A stretch of 64,000 nucleotides of DNA from the NCBI GenBank assembly GCA_037442365.1, contig JBBIQK010000002.1, positions 42,734 to 106,733 on the forward strand. Direction: 5' to 3'. The position numbers were made by a program, and so were the translations under genes. This stretch comes from GBS-DC sp037442365 (lineage in GTDB: Bacteria; Armatimonadota; Fimbriimonadia; Fimbriimonadales; GBS-DC). Below are positions 42,968 to 52,700 of the stretch, one piece after another (within the stretch, counting starts at the first letter, position 1; each line of letters starts with the position of its first letter). Under the pieces are notes generated by a model, which was given only the letters and a program-made list of their open reading frames with translations, was not told the DNA's origin and made no database searches.

Positions 42968-44398
42968 ATGAGCGTTCCAGAGATTCGGTTCGGCACAGAG
43001 GGCTGGCGCGGTGTGATTGCGGACGATTTCACGGTGGCGAATGTGCGGTTGGTGACGCACGCGCTGGCGCGTCATTTGAAGGAGGCACAGCCGCCGGGTG
43101 ATGGCGTGCTGGTCGCGTATGATTGCCGCGCGCTGTCGGAGGTGTTTGCGCAGGCGGCGGCGCAGGTATTGGGCAGCTACGGGTTCCCTGTGTTCCTTGC
43201 GCCGCGCCCCGTGTCGTCGCCCGCTGCGGCGCACGCGGTCATCAAGCGCGGCATGCAGGGCGCAGTGATGTTCACCGCCAGCCACAACCCGCCCATCTTT
43301 CACGGCGTCAAGTTCAAGCCCCACTACGGCGGCGCGGCGCTGACCGACATCACGCAGAGTATCGAGCGCCAGCTCGGCGCGCTGCTGCCCGACTACGAAC
43401 GCTACACCCAGCCCGTCAGCGACGCGCCCGAACCGCATACGCTGGATCCTGTGCCCGACTACCTCGAACATGTGCATCAGTTCATCCGCGTGGACGAGCT
43501 GTATGAGGCGCCCTATCGCGTGGTTACGGACGCTATGCACGGCTCAGGCGCAGGCTACCTCAAGGCGCTGATTGCCCGCCTGGGCATGGAAGTCCACGCC
43601 CTCCGCGAGGAGCGCAATCCCTACTTCGGCGGGGTGAACCCCGAACCGATTCCGCAGAACCTGCAGCCCTTGCTGCAGGCGGTCAAGCACCTCAAAGCGC
43701 ACATCGGCATCGCCATCGACGGCGACGGCGACCGAATCGGCGCGGTGGACGAACACGGCAACTTCGTCGATAGCCATCGAATCTTCGCCATTACCCTGCG
43801 CCACCTGATTGAACGACGCGGCAAAACGGGCGCGGTGGTCAAAACCTTCTCCGTGAGCCAGATGATCGACGCCCTCTGCACGCACTACAACCTGCCGCTG
43901 AGCATCACCCCCATCGGCTTCAAGTTCATCGTGGAAAAGATGCTCGCGGGCGGGGTGCTGATGGGCGGCGAGGAGAGCGGCGGCATCGGCATTACGGACT
44001 ACATGGTCGAGCGCGACGGCGTGATGATGGGCATGCTGCTGCTGGAAGCGATGGCGACCTCTGGCAAGACCCTCTCCGAGCTGGTCGATGAGGTGTTCGC
44101 GATTACGGGACCGTATCACTACCATCGAATCGACGCGCATTTCGAGCGCGAGCAGATGCCCGCCCTGCGCGAGCAGCTCAAAACGCTGGAGCTGACGCAG
44201 ATTCTGAACACGCCCGTAGCGCGACGCGACACGCTGGACGGCATCAAGCACATTCTGGAGGACGGGAGCTGGGTGCTGATGCGGGCGTCGGGCACGGAGC
44301 CTGTGGTGCGCATCTACGCGGAGGCGCGCACGCCCGACGGGGCGCGCCACCTCGCGGAAGAGGGGCATTTCACGCTGAAACGGCTGATTGGGGCGTAA
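42968..44398 (+). CDS. phosphohexomutase (phosphoglucomutase/phosphomannomutase family)
   Basis: A 476-residue alpha-D-phosphohexomutase. Catalytic phosphoserine region MFTASHNPPIFHGVKFKP, metal-binding loop IDGDGDRIGAVDEHG, sugar-recognition loop GGEESGGIGI and phosphate-binding loop RASGTEPVVRIYAEA. The GEESGG loop separates it from GlmM (GEQSGH). It interconverts glucose- or mannose-1- and 6-phosphates. The start ATG 42968 (MSVPEIRFGTEGW) has AGGAGG twelve bases upstream. The frame from 42845 is too long for the family. Confidence 0.9.
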   Translation: MSVPEIRFGTEGWRGVIADDFTVANVRLVTHALARHLKEAQPPGDGVLVAYDCRALSEVFAQAAAQVLGSYGFPVFLAPRPVSSPAAAHAVIKRGMQGAVMFTASHNPPIFHGVKFKPHYGGAALTDITQSIERQLGALLPDYERYTQPVSDAPEPHTLDPVPDYLEHVHQFIRVDELYEAPYRVVTDAMHGSGAGYLKALIARLGMEVHALREERNPYFGGVNPEPIPQNLQPLLQAVKHLKAHIGIAIDGDGDRIGAVDEHGNFVDSHRIFAITLRHLIERRGKTGAVVKTFSVSQMIDALCTHYNLPLSITPIGFKFIVEKMLAGGVLMGGEESGGIGITDYMVERDGVMMGMLLLEAMATSGKTLSELVDEVFAITGPYHYHRIDAHFEREQMPALREQLKTLELTQILNTPVARRDTLDGIKHILEDGSWVLMRASGTEPVVRIYAEARTPDGARHLAEEGHFTLKRLIGA

Positions 44399-44409
44399 TC
44401 CTTGTCTCT

Positions 44410-44507
44410 GTAAGGTTCCCCCCTCCCTGCAAGCGAGGGGAAACAAGACACGGTTCCCCCTGCGCGCAGGGGGGAACTTAATATGAAGTTTGAATCGCCA
44501 ATTGGTA
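44410..44507. mobile_element. truncated TACC...GGTA element E3a
   Basis: The right end (GAAGTTTGAATCGCCAATTG, then GTA) resembles the right ends of E1 and E2. The core shares with E1 the near-palindrome GGTTCCCCCTGCGCGCAGGG (44452-44471). No left terminus is present next to the phosphohexomutase stop, so the left end is lost. It lies directly against the nested element at 44511-44685. Confidence 0.6.
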
Positions 44508-44510
44508 TTA

Positions 44511-44685
44511 GAGACTGTCTAGGTTTTTCGCTTGAATCCAGACGGGTGAACCCGTTCCTACTACACGAAGCCACCCTGCGCTGGCTATAGCCGACGAAGG
44601 TCGGCTTGGTTGGGTAGGAACGGCTTCAGCCGTCGGGCGCAAACGCCCGATGATTCCCGACTTGCTTGTTTTCCTAGACAGTCTC
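44511..44685. mobile_element. second-type miniature element E4 (GAGACTGTCTAGG ends), 175 bp
   Basis: Ends GAGACTGTCTAGG (44511-44523) and CCTAGACAGTCTC (44673-44685) are perfect inverted repeats of 13 bp, flanked by the direct repeat TTA (44508-44510 and 44686-44688). The interior has inverted repeats (GGGTGAACCCG, CCTGCGCTGGCT, GGTAGGAACGGCTTCAGCCG) shared with the repeat region at 19567-19796. There is no reading frame. It sits exactly between the GGTA end of E3a and the TACC end of E3b. Confidence 0.75.
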
Positions 44686-44688
44686 TTA

Positions 44689-44838
44689 TACCAAACTGCG
44701 GTTCATAGTTCGCAAAGCAGCGCTTTATGGAGTCCCTAAGCTCCCGCTTCCGCACTCCAAAGTAGCAAATCGCGGGCAACAGTGTGCCTCTGCAGGTAGG
44801 CGCGAGGCAATCAACGAACTCTGACTGCGCAAATGGTA
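44689..44838. mobile_element. TACC...GGTA element E3b, 150 bp
   Basis: The left end TACCAAACTGCGGTTCATAG runs on into TTCGCAAAG. The right end, inverted, is TACCATTTGCGCAGTCAGAG and runs on into TTCGTTGA. These are the same ends as E1 and E2 with a different core. The flanking bases are TTA on the left and TTG on the right, so a clean target repeat is not seen. Confidence 0.7.
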
Positions 44839-44875
44839 TTGTATATCGCCGCTCTCTGGATTCCCACAAATGCCC

Positions 44876-44903
44876 TAAAGATTTTTATCGCCCCTGCCGA
44901 TAA
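44876..44903 (+). promoter_or_regulatory. sigma-28 (FliA)-type promoter
   Basis: TAAAG (44876-44880) and GCCGATAA (44896-44903), 20 bases between their first bases, match the flagellar sigma-28 pattern. The flagellin gene has the same two boxes at the same distance. The downstream gene starts at 44957 with its own AAGGAGG. Confidence 0.65.
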
Positions 44904-44956
44904 TTTTCACAGGTTCGCGCGCAGAACCAAACACCAACTGAAGGAGGACTGAACCG

Positions 44957-45355
44957 ATGAGTCAAGTGTTCTTTGCTACAGGCGGTACGGAGCTGACACG
45001 CTCCTTTGATGCCACGACGCCCACGAACTGGTATGTCTCCACCGTACCCGACACCAATCGCACGGTGAACGAGTTCCAGACAGGCAACTGGAGCGCCGTA
45101 TTCGTGTTCTGGGCGACCCCGACGGGACAAGTGGACAACTTCAACGCGCAGACCTTCGTGAACCAGATTACCTCGACGAACCCGCGTACCCCGTTCTTCC
45201 TGATTATTCCGAGCCAGTATGCGACCTATGCGACCCAGTGGCAGCGCGAAACGGGCGCATCGGGCTATGTTATCTGGAATCCGAACGCAACCCCGTCTGA
45301 GTTCATTACTCAGGTGCGCACCATTCTGAATCAGTTCAACATCGAAGCGGCGTAG
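44957..45355 (+). CDS. receiver-like protein lacking the phospho-acceptor residues, in a putative FliA regulon
   Basis: A 132-residue soluble protein, not annotated by any family I know with certainty. Its second half has the spacing of a CheY-like receiver: a strand ending with a loop (WSAVFVFWATPTGQVDNF) where the phospho-Asp would be, PRTPFFLIIPS for beta-4, then ETGASGYVIWNPNATPSEF and TQVRTILNQF in place of GADGYLxKPFxPxEL. The Asp is missing and the conserved Lys-Pro is Asn-Pro, so it would not be phosphorylated. Strong AAGGAGG ten bases upstream. The sigma-28-type promoter suggests a motility-linked role, by inference. Confidence 0.55.
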   Translation: MSQVFFATGGTELTRSFDATTPTNWYVSTVPDTNRTVNEFQTGNWSAVFVFWATPTGQVDNFNAQTFVNQITSTNPRTPFFLIIPSQYATYATQWQRETGASGYVIWNPNATPSEFITQVRTILNQFNIEAA

Positions 45356-45376
45356 CTTCCAGTCGCCTGTATCCCG

Positions 45377-45410
45377 ACGCCCTCCCCTGCTGTGTAGTGG
45401 GGGAGGGCGT
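45377..45410. terminator. bidirectional hairpin between the receiver-like gene and ileS
   Basis: ACGCCCTCCCC (45377-45387) pairs with GGGGAGGGCGT (45400-45410) with a 12-base loop. It lies between convergent genes, 22 bases after one stop and 6 before the other. Confidence 0.65.
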
Positions 45411-45415
45411 TTGCG

Positions 45416-48184
45416 TTATACGCCGATGACCGCCTGGCAGCGGGCGCACAGCTCAGTGTCGGCGTCGACGGTGGGCAGCACCAGCCAGCAACGGGCGCAC
45501 TTCTGACCCGGCGCAGGGCGCACCTCCACCTGCAATGCGCCGTCGGCGGGAGCGACCTCTGCCTGCGAGACGCCAAACACACGCGCGAGCAGATTGTCGG
45601 GCGCGGGCGGCGTCGGGTACGCCCCCAGCACCCCATACAGTGGCTCAGGCGCACGCACCAGCACATACGCGCTCAGCGGGTTAGGGATGCGCTTCTCGTT
45701 TTTCGCCGCCTCCACCGCACGGTTGACCGCCTCGCGCACCTCCAGTATCTGCTCCCAGCGTTCCAGCAGCACGGCGTTGCGATACTCCTCGCGCACGGTT
45801 GGAAAGTCTGCCAGATGCACACTGACGGGCTTATCGGGCGCGGGCAGCCGCTGCCACACCTCCTCCGCCGTGTGCGGGATGATGGGCGCAAGCAGGCGCG
45901 TGAGCGCGCTGGCAAGCTCATAAAGCACCGTCTGCGCCCCGCGCCGCGCCGTCGACTCGCGCGCCTCCGCGTACAGGCGGTCTTTAATCACATCCAGATA
46001 AAACGCGCTCAGCTCCACATTGCAGAACCGCCGCGTCTCGTGATAGAAACGGTGATACTCGAACGATTCGTAGGCGTGCAGGGCGTAGCGCAGGTACTCC
46101 TGCAGGCGCGCGAGCATCCAGCGGTCTAACTCGTTCAGCTGCGCATGGGGCACGGCGTCGCGTGCGGGGTCGAAATCGGCGAGGTTGCCAATCATAAAGC
46201 GCAGCGTGTTGCGAATCTGGCGGTAGGCGTCGGCGACATACTTGAGAATCTCGTCCGAGAGGCGCACATCCTCGAAGTATTCGCACGAGGCGACCCACAG
46301 GCGCAACACATCCGCGCCCATCTTCTGGATGACCTCCAGCGGGCTGACCACATTGCCCTCGCTCTTGCTCATTTTGCGCCCTTCGCCGTCCAGCACGAAG
46401 CCGTGCGTCAGCACGGTGCGGTAGGGCGCGGCGTCGCGCGTGCCAATCGCAATCATCAGGCTGGAGTTGAACCATCCGCGATGCTGGTCGGAGCCTTCCA
46501 GATACAAATCGGCGGGCCAGCGCAGGTGCGGGCGCGTCTCCAGCACCAGGCGATGCGTGCTGCCCGAATCGAACCACACATCCAGCACATCGGTCTCTTT
46601 GCGGAAGCGCGTCGCGCCGCAGTGCGGGCAGGCAAACCCATCGGGCAGGAAGTAGTCGGCGGGGTGCGTGAACCACACATCGGAGCCTTCGCGCTCGATA
46701 ATCGCCGCGACGCGCTCGATCAGATCGGGCTGCAGAATCGCCTCGTTGCACGCCTCGCAGTAAAACGCAGGGATGCCCACGCCCCACGCCCGCTGGCGGC
46801 TCAGCGTCCAGTCGGGGCGGTTCTGCACCATCGCTGTGATACGCGCCTCACCCTCTGCAGGGATCCAGCGCACGCCCCGAATCGCCTCCAGCGCACGCGC
46901 ACGATGCCCCGCATGGTCGATGCTCATGAACCACTGCACGGTCGCGCGGAAAATCAGCGGCGTGTCGCACCGCCAGCAGTGCGGGTAGTTGTGGTGGTAC
47001 GGTTCGTAGTGCAGCAGCGCGCCGACCGCTTTCAGCCGCTCGATGACTGCGCGGTTGCCGTCGGGCGCAATCGGCAGCCCGCGGAACTCGCCCGCCTCGT
47101 CGGTGAACACGCCCGCCGCGTCCACCGGGCACAGCACGGGCAGCCCGTACTTTTTGCCCGTCGCGAAGTCTTCCGCGCCGTGTCCGGGCGCAGTATGCAC
47201 CACGCCCGTGCCGTCCTCCGCCGACACATAGTCCGCCAGCACCACGGGCGACTCGCGCTCGAAAATCGGATGGCGGGCGATCGCGCCTTCCAGCCGCGCG
47301 CCTGTCGTCGTCCCCAGCACTGTGTAGTCGCGGACGCCGACCACCTCCATCGTCGGCGCAACGAGCGGCTGCGCCAGCAGGTACACCGCGCCGTCCGCCC
47401 GCACATAGGCGTACTCCAACTCGGGATGCACCGCCAGCGCGAGATTGGCAGGAATCGTCCACGGGGTCGTCGTCCAGATGAGAATCTGCAGGTTGTCTGT
47501 CGCGGGCGCGTCGGCGGGCGGCTTGATTACGGGGAACGCCACATAAATCGAGTCGGAGGCCTTCGGCTCGTACTCCACCTCCGCGTCGGCGAGCGCGGTC
47601 TGGCAGGTGGGGCACCAGAGCGTCGGGCGCAATCCGCGATAGATGTAGCCGCGCGCGACCAGCTCACCGAACACGCGCACAATGCCCGCCTCGAAAGCGT
47701 AGTCCATCGTGAGGTAGGGGCGCTCCCATTCGCCGACCAGCCCCAGCCGCTCGAACTGTTCGCGCTGGATGTTTACGAATCGTTGTGCGTACTCGCGGCA
47801 GGCGCGGCGCAGGGTCGCCTTGTCAGGCTTCTCGCCCCGCGCCAGAAACTCCTTGCTCACAGCGTTCTCGATGGGCATCCCGTGATTGTCCCAGCCGGGC
47901 ACATAGGGCGTGCGGTAGCCGCGCATGCAATACGAGCGCACCACGATGTCTTTGAGCGTCTTGTTCAGTGCGTGCCCAATGTGAATATCGCCGTTGGAGT
48001 AGGGCGGTCCGTCGTGCAGGATGAAATCGCCGTTGGGGGCGGGCTTGGCGAGCATCTTGCCGTACAGGTCGATCTCGCGCCAGAAGGCTTGCCAGCGAGG
48101 CTCCTGCTCAGGCAGGTTCGCCCGCATCGGAATGGTCTGTTCGTCCTTCGGTAGATGGAGTGTGTCCCGATAGTTGCGCGACAT
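45416..48184 (-). CDS. ileS: isoleucyl-tRNA synthetase
   Basis: A 922-residue class I synthetase. HIGH motif in YSNGDIHIGHALNKTLKD, KMSKS motif in GRKMSKSEGNVVSPLEV, an editing (CP1) domain between them (TPWTIPANLALAVHPE), the anticodon-binding domain, and a C-terminal zinc finger (KCARCWLVLPTVDADTEL, CARC). The start ATG 48184 (MSRNYRDTLHLP) is ten bases after TATAAT (48200-48195), which lies inside the 3' end of the upstream gene. The frame extension to 48664 is antisense-like and unrelated. Confidence 0.97.
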   Translation of the reverse strand: MSRNYRDTLHLPKDEQTIPMRANLPEQEPRWQAFWREIDLYGKMLAKPAPNGDFILHDGPPYSNGDIHIGHALNKTLKDIVVRSYCMRGYRTPYVPGWDNHGMPIENAVSKEFLARGEKPDKATLRRACREYAQRFVNIQREQFERLGLVGEWERPYLTMDYAFEAGIVRVFGELVARGYIYRGLRPTLWCPTCQTALADAEVEYEPKASDSIYVAFPVIKPPADAPATDNLQILIWTTTPWTIPANLALAVHPELEYAYVRADGAVYLLAQPLVAPTMEVVGVRDYTVLGTTTGARLEGAIARHPIFERESPVVLADYVSAEDGTGVVHTAPGHGAEDFATGKKYGLPVLCPVDAAGVFTDEAGEFRGLPIAPDGNRAVIERLKAVGALLHYEPYHHNYPHCWRCDTPLIFRATVQWFMSIDHAGHRARALEAIRGVRWIPAEGEARITAMVQNRPDWTLSRQRAWGVGIPAFYCEACNEAILQPDLIERVAAIIEREGSDVWFTHPADYFLPDGFACPHCGATRFRKETDVLDVWFDSGSTHRLVLETRPHLRWPADLYLEGSDQHRGWFNSSLMIAIGTRDAAPYRTVLTHGFVLDGEGRKMSKSEGNVVSPLEVIQKMGADVLRLWVASCEYFEDVRLSDEILKYVADAYRQIRNTLRFMIGNLADFDPARDAVPHAQLNELDRWMLARLQEYLRYALHAYESFEYHRFYHETRRFCNVELSAFYLDVIKDRLYAEARESTARRGAQTVLYELASALTRLLAPIIPHTAEEVWQRLPAPDKPVSVHLADFPTVREEYRNAVLLERWEQILEVREAVNRAVEAAKNEKRIPNPLSAYVLVRAPEPLYGVLGAYPTPPAPDNLLARVFGVSQAEVAPADGALQVEVRPAPGQKCARCWLVLPTVDADTELCARCQAVIGV

Positions 48185-48194
48185 AGGCGGGCAG

Positions 48195-48200
48195 ATTATA
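48195..48200 (-). promoter_or_regulatory. -10 hexamer TATAAT for ileS
   Basis: A perfect TATAAT on the minus strand, ten bases before ATG 48184. With a usual start distance the leader would be about 4 bases. Confidence 0.5.
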
Positions 48201-49635
48201 CCTGACGCCCGCGCCGGTTCAGCGTGTGGGCGACCCATGCTGCCAGTGGCGGGATGAGCGTCTCCAGTTCCGCCTCCTGCGCCTCGGTGGGCTGTTGCAG
48301 GTAGGCGTCGATTCGCGCGCGCCACTCGTGAACTTCGTCTGGGGCGGCATACGGCGCGAGGTGTTCCAGCAGCAGGGCGTGCGCGCCGCGCCGTTGCATC
48401 GCCTCCAGCGCGTCGAGCATCTGGCGGTGGCTGCCGCCCTCCCAGATGGGCAGCACCATCGCCTCGCGCAGCAGGCGTTCGACGCCGTATTCCGCCAGCA
48501 CGCCCGCGCCGCCGTGAACCTCCATACACCATTTCGCCGCTTGCGCCGCCTGCTCCGCCGTCCAGTATTTGGCGAGGTGCGTGAGCAGGCGGAACAGGTG
48601 ATAGCGCGGGCTGTAGGGCGGGGTCTGCGCCCACACCTCTGCGAGCAGGCGCGCTGACTCCCACGCGAGGGCGAACGCGCCATCCAGCGTGTCGCGCCAG
48701 CGGTGGAGCTGCGTGCGCATCAGGGGCTGCTCGCTCAGCGGCTTGCCGAACACGATGCGCCGCTGCGCGAACGCGGTCGCCTCGTCCAGCGCGCGCTGAA
48801 TCAGGGCGGCGCTGCCGATGCTGTTGGCGACGCGCGAGATGTTCAACACCTCCAGAATCAGGTACACGCCCGCCTCCACGCTGCCCAGCAGGTAGGCGAC
48901 GCTCTCATGAAAGTCCACCTCGCCCGTGACGACGGCGCGCGTGCCGATTTTGTCCTTGATGCGGCGGATGGTGTAGTTCAGGCTGCCGTCCTCGCGAAAG
49001 CGCGGTACAAAGAACAGCGCCAGCCCGCGCACACCGTCTGGTGCGCCCTGCGGACGCGCGGCGACCACCGCCAGCTCCGCGTTCACATTGCTGCAGAAAT
49101 ACTTCGCGCCCGTGAGCCGATAGGCGTCGCCGTCGGGCACGGCGACCGTCTGCACATGCGCGCCCAGGTCCGACCCGCCGCCCACCTCGGTCATCCAAGT
49201 CGCGCCCTGCCACGCCGCGCCGTCCCGACGCGCCATCAGCGGCAGATAGCGCTCCTTCAAAACGGGCGAACCGTACTTCGCAAGCGGCACAGCCGTCGAG
49301 AGGCTCACCGTGTGCGGGCAATAGAGTCCTGCATCGTAGTACGCCGTCAGATACCCCAGCGCGAAGCTGCCTGCCCAATCCCCCTGCTCAATCACGCGCC
49401 ACACAACGCCGTGCCTGTAGCCCTCCTGCACCAGCGCACTGTAGCCTGCAGGCAGGATGATTTCGTCCACACGCGCGCCGTGTCGGTCGTGCTGGCGCAG
49501 GGTCGGCGTGCCCCAGCGGTCGATGGTCTCCGAGAGCGCGCGTCCCGTTGTCTCCCACCACTGCTGGTATTCCGCCAGCGCGTCTTCGCACGGCGGCGTG
49601 CCCAAGCGTTGCTGCAAATAGGCAAGCGGCGTCAT
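48196..49635 (-). CDS. acyl-CoA dehydrogenase family protein
   Basis: A 479-residue FAD enzyme of the acyl-CoA dehydrogenase superfamily, with the FAD/substrate segments WMTEVGGGSDLGAHVQTV, RIKDKIGTRAVVTGEV and CMEVHGGAGVLAEYGVERLL, and LPIWEGGSHRQMLDAL near the C-terminus. The last two are close to the AidB-like subgroup. The catalytic Glu position is uncertain from sequence alone. It could supply the first step of beta-oxidation with the FadN-like enzyme. The start ATG 49635 follows TACACT by six bases. Confidence 0.88.
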   Translation of the reverse strand: MTPLAYLQQRLGTPPCEDALAEYQQWWETTGRALSETIDRWGTPTLRQHDRHGARVDEIILPAGYSALVQEGYRHGVVWRVIEQGDWAGSFALGYLTAYYDAGLYCPHTVSLSTAVPLAKYGSPVLKERYLPLMARRDGAAWQGATWMTEVGGGSDLGAHVQTVAVPDGDAYRLTGAKYFCSNVNAELAVVAARPQGAPDGVRGLALFFVPRFREDGSLNYTIRRIKDKIGTRAVVTGEVDFHESVAYLLGSVEAGVYLILEVLNISRVANSIGSAALIQRALDEATAFAQRRIVFGKPLSEQPLMRTQLHRWRDTLDGAFALAWESARLLAEVWAQTPPYSPRYHLFRLLTHLAKYWTAEQAAQAAKWCMEVHGGAGVLAEYGVERLLREAMVLPIWEGGSHRQMLDALEAMQRRGAHALLLEHLAPYAAPDEVHEWRARIDAYLQQPTEAQEAELETLIPPLAAWVAHTLNRRGRQV

Positions 49636-49641
49636 AGCAGG

Positions 49642-49647
49642 AGTGTA
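49642..49647 (-). promoter_or_regulatory. -10 hexamer TACACT, leaderless-type, for the acyl-CoA dehydrogenase gene
   Basis: TACACT on the minus strand is exactly six bases before ATG 49635. Confidence 0.5.
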
Positions 49648-49730
49648 CCTGCTTCAGGGCATGCGGCGGCGATCCCAACCGAGTCTGCCCTTCAGTGCCT
49701 GTCAGTACGGGTGTACGGACAAACTCGCCG

Positions 49731-52700
49731 CTACACGCCCGCCTCTGCCAGCTCCCGCTGCAAGTAGCGTTCGCGCTGTTCCTGCGGCAGAGTGCGCCAG
49801 ATTAAGAACTGCTTGCGCAAAATGTTCAGGAACCGCCGATTGACCCGCTTCCAGTTGGCGATGTCGCCGCTCAGGCGCGTGAGGGTCAGCTGGATGTCGT
49901 ACACGCCCGCATAGTCGGTCGGGAGTATCTCGATGCACACATGCTGGCTCACGCCCAGGTCGAACGGCGCAATCCATGCGTCGCACTCCACGCGATAGCC
50001 CACGCCGTGCGCGGCGGTGAAGGTCTCGGTCTTGACCCCCTGCGTGATGAACTCACCGACGGAATGCTCTTCGTAGGCATGGAACCACTCGGCGATGAAG
50101 CCCGACAGCCCCTGCGCCTGCACGCTGGTTACGGAGAACGGCAGCGGGATGCGCCACAGGTCGCCCTCAGGTTCAGGCAGCCGCCAGGTACGCTCTTCGG
50201 CGGGGGTCGCCACCTCCGACGCCTTGCGCGCGGGGTAAATCGTTGACAGCAGCACCACCGCCACGACCACCACCGTCGAGAAGACCGCCGACATCGACGA
50301 GAAGTTCAGATACAGCTGCGGGAACCAGCCCGTGACGACGATAATCTTGGCGACCAGCTGCGCCACGAAGTAGCCCGCGACCGACCCCAGCACAGCGTAC
50401 ACCAGCGACTCGGCGAAAAAGAGCATCGCCACATGGTTGGGCGCCAGTCCAATCGCGCTGAAGATGCCTATCTCGCGCACGCGCTCATAGACTGACCCCA
50501 GCATGGTGTTCAGCACAATCAGCGCGGCGATGATGATGGGCAGAATCACATACTCCAGCCCCTGCCCGCTGGCTGCCTGAATGGTACTATAGCGCACGGT
50601 GCGGTCGCCCAGCCCTGCGTAGAGGTTCAGCCCCAGGCGCGGCATCAGCTCGCTGCGCAGGATTCGCAGCGCCTCCTCCTGCGTGGCGAACTCCAGCGCG
50701 AGCGAGTAGATGTTCCCACCGAGATTGATGACCGTCTCGTAGGGCATAATCACCACGCTGTCTGGTTCCAGATGCACATACTCGCGGAAGCCGCCCTGCC
50801 CGCCCTGTCGCCCCTGCGACTGCAGGCGTTGCATCAGGATGAAGTCCACAGGGGTCAGCGGCTCGGTATCGAGGTCGGTGATTTGCTTGAAGGCGAGGTT
50901 GTCCCACACGCCGACGACGGTGTAGTCGACGCCTGCGAACTGCACGCGGGCGCGTCCGACCTCTTCAGGGCGGACGCCGAGCGCGTCGGCGGCGTTCTGG
51001 GGCAGGATAATCGCGTTGCGCTCGCCGGGCAGCAGCCACCTGCCGGCGACCAGCGCTTCCTGCGGGCGGGTCACCTTCGCTTCAGCGGGGGTCATGCCGA
51101 TGATGGCGCGCGCGCTGAAGCGTCTATCGGCGCGTTGCAGGGTGATGAACGCCTGCTCGCCTATCTGCGTACCAAAAAACCACGCGCGCGGGGCAACGGC
51201 GCGCTCCCTGCCGAACTCGTCGTTCATCAGCCGATACGCCGACTCGCGCAGAGGCTGCCAGTCCACTGTGCGCATCATAATGCCGTTGTAGCGCGGCGCG
51301 CCGGGCGCGGGCGCCTCATTGAAGCGCAACACATTCACGATGGAGGTGAACGACAGCACGATGAAAGTCACCAGCACCAGCGAGAGGCTGGTGAGGAAAG
51401 TACGCAGGGGGCGTCGGCGCATGTTCGACACGCCGAGATTGAACGCCGCCGCCGCGACGCTCATGCGCCCCACATCCGCCGAATGCGCCCCGACCACCTG
51501 CTTCTGCAGACGCTTGAGCTGCTCCTCGAACTTGCCCGCGATGAACACGCCCACAATCACCGACAGCGCGCCCATCGTGAAGGCGATGAACACAATCACG
51601 GGGTTGCCCGTGATGTCGAAGGCGGGATGAATGTAGCGGAACAGCAGGAACACCGCGACGAAAATCAGCGAGGCGTACATCAGCTGGCTCTTGAGGTTGG
51701 GTGCGCCGAACAGCAGCCGCTCCAGGAAGTAGGCGAAGGGCATCAGCAGCGCGAGGTAGAAAATCACGCCGTTGACCACATCGTTGGCGGTCGCCTTCAC
51801 ATCGGGGTAGGCGCGCGCCGAGTAGCCCCACGACATGCGGGCGTACACATCGAGCGCGGCGTAGTCTTTGTTCTGCAGCGCCTGCCGCGCTTTCTCCAGC
51901 GAGTCTTTCGCCAGCGCGTGCAGTTCGTTCACGCCAGGGTTCACGATGCGGTGCTTGGCGAGCGTGCGGATGCGCGAGTCGTTGAGGGTGAACATATCCT
52001 CGGCGACGCGCAGCGCGGTATAGGCAATCGCGCCGCCGCGGGCAATCAGGTCGCGCTCGGTGAGCGTTTTCGGGTCAAAAGTCGGCACAGTGAAGCCCTG
52101 CGCCTCGCGCGGGTCGCCCCCCACCAGGTAGCCCGTGCCTTCGGGATTGTCGGGCGTGGCGTTCAGCAGCAGCATGCGATCCGCGCCCGGTCCCGCGCCC
52201 ATCTTGATTTTGAGGCGCGCGCCCGGCTGCGAGAAGATGACCGCCACATCCTCCACATAGCTCACCATCGGCACATCTTTGGGCGTGGTAATCATCCCGT
52301 ACATGCGGGGCGTGGCGTTCGTGTCTCCGTCGTACAGCTCCAGTGTGGTCAGCGGCGCAAGCGTCTGCGGGTCAATCAAATCGTACAGCGCGGTCGCCAC
52401 ACAGCGGAACACGATAATCGGCGTCTCCTTCTCGCCGACGGTCATCAGGATGTTGATGGGATAGTTTTGCGCGCCCTGAATGCCCTGATCGGGCGCGTAC
52501 TCAATTGCGCCTGTGTCGGGGCTGAGTTTATAGGCGTTGATTTCGAACTCGCGGCGGAAGTTGTAGGCGGTAATCGGCGGGATGCCCACGAAGTTGAAGC
52601 GCGCCTGCTCACGCGGCACGGGACTGCTGTCGTCCACCATCTGGAACATATTGCCCCGCACGCCCATCAGGTTCTTCATCCAGTGGCGCACCACCACGAT

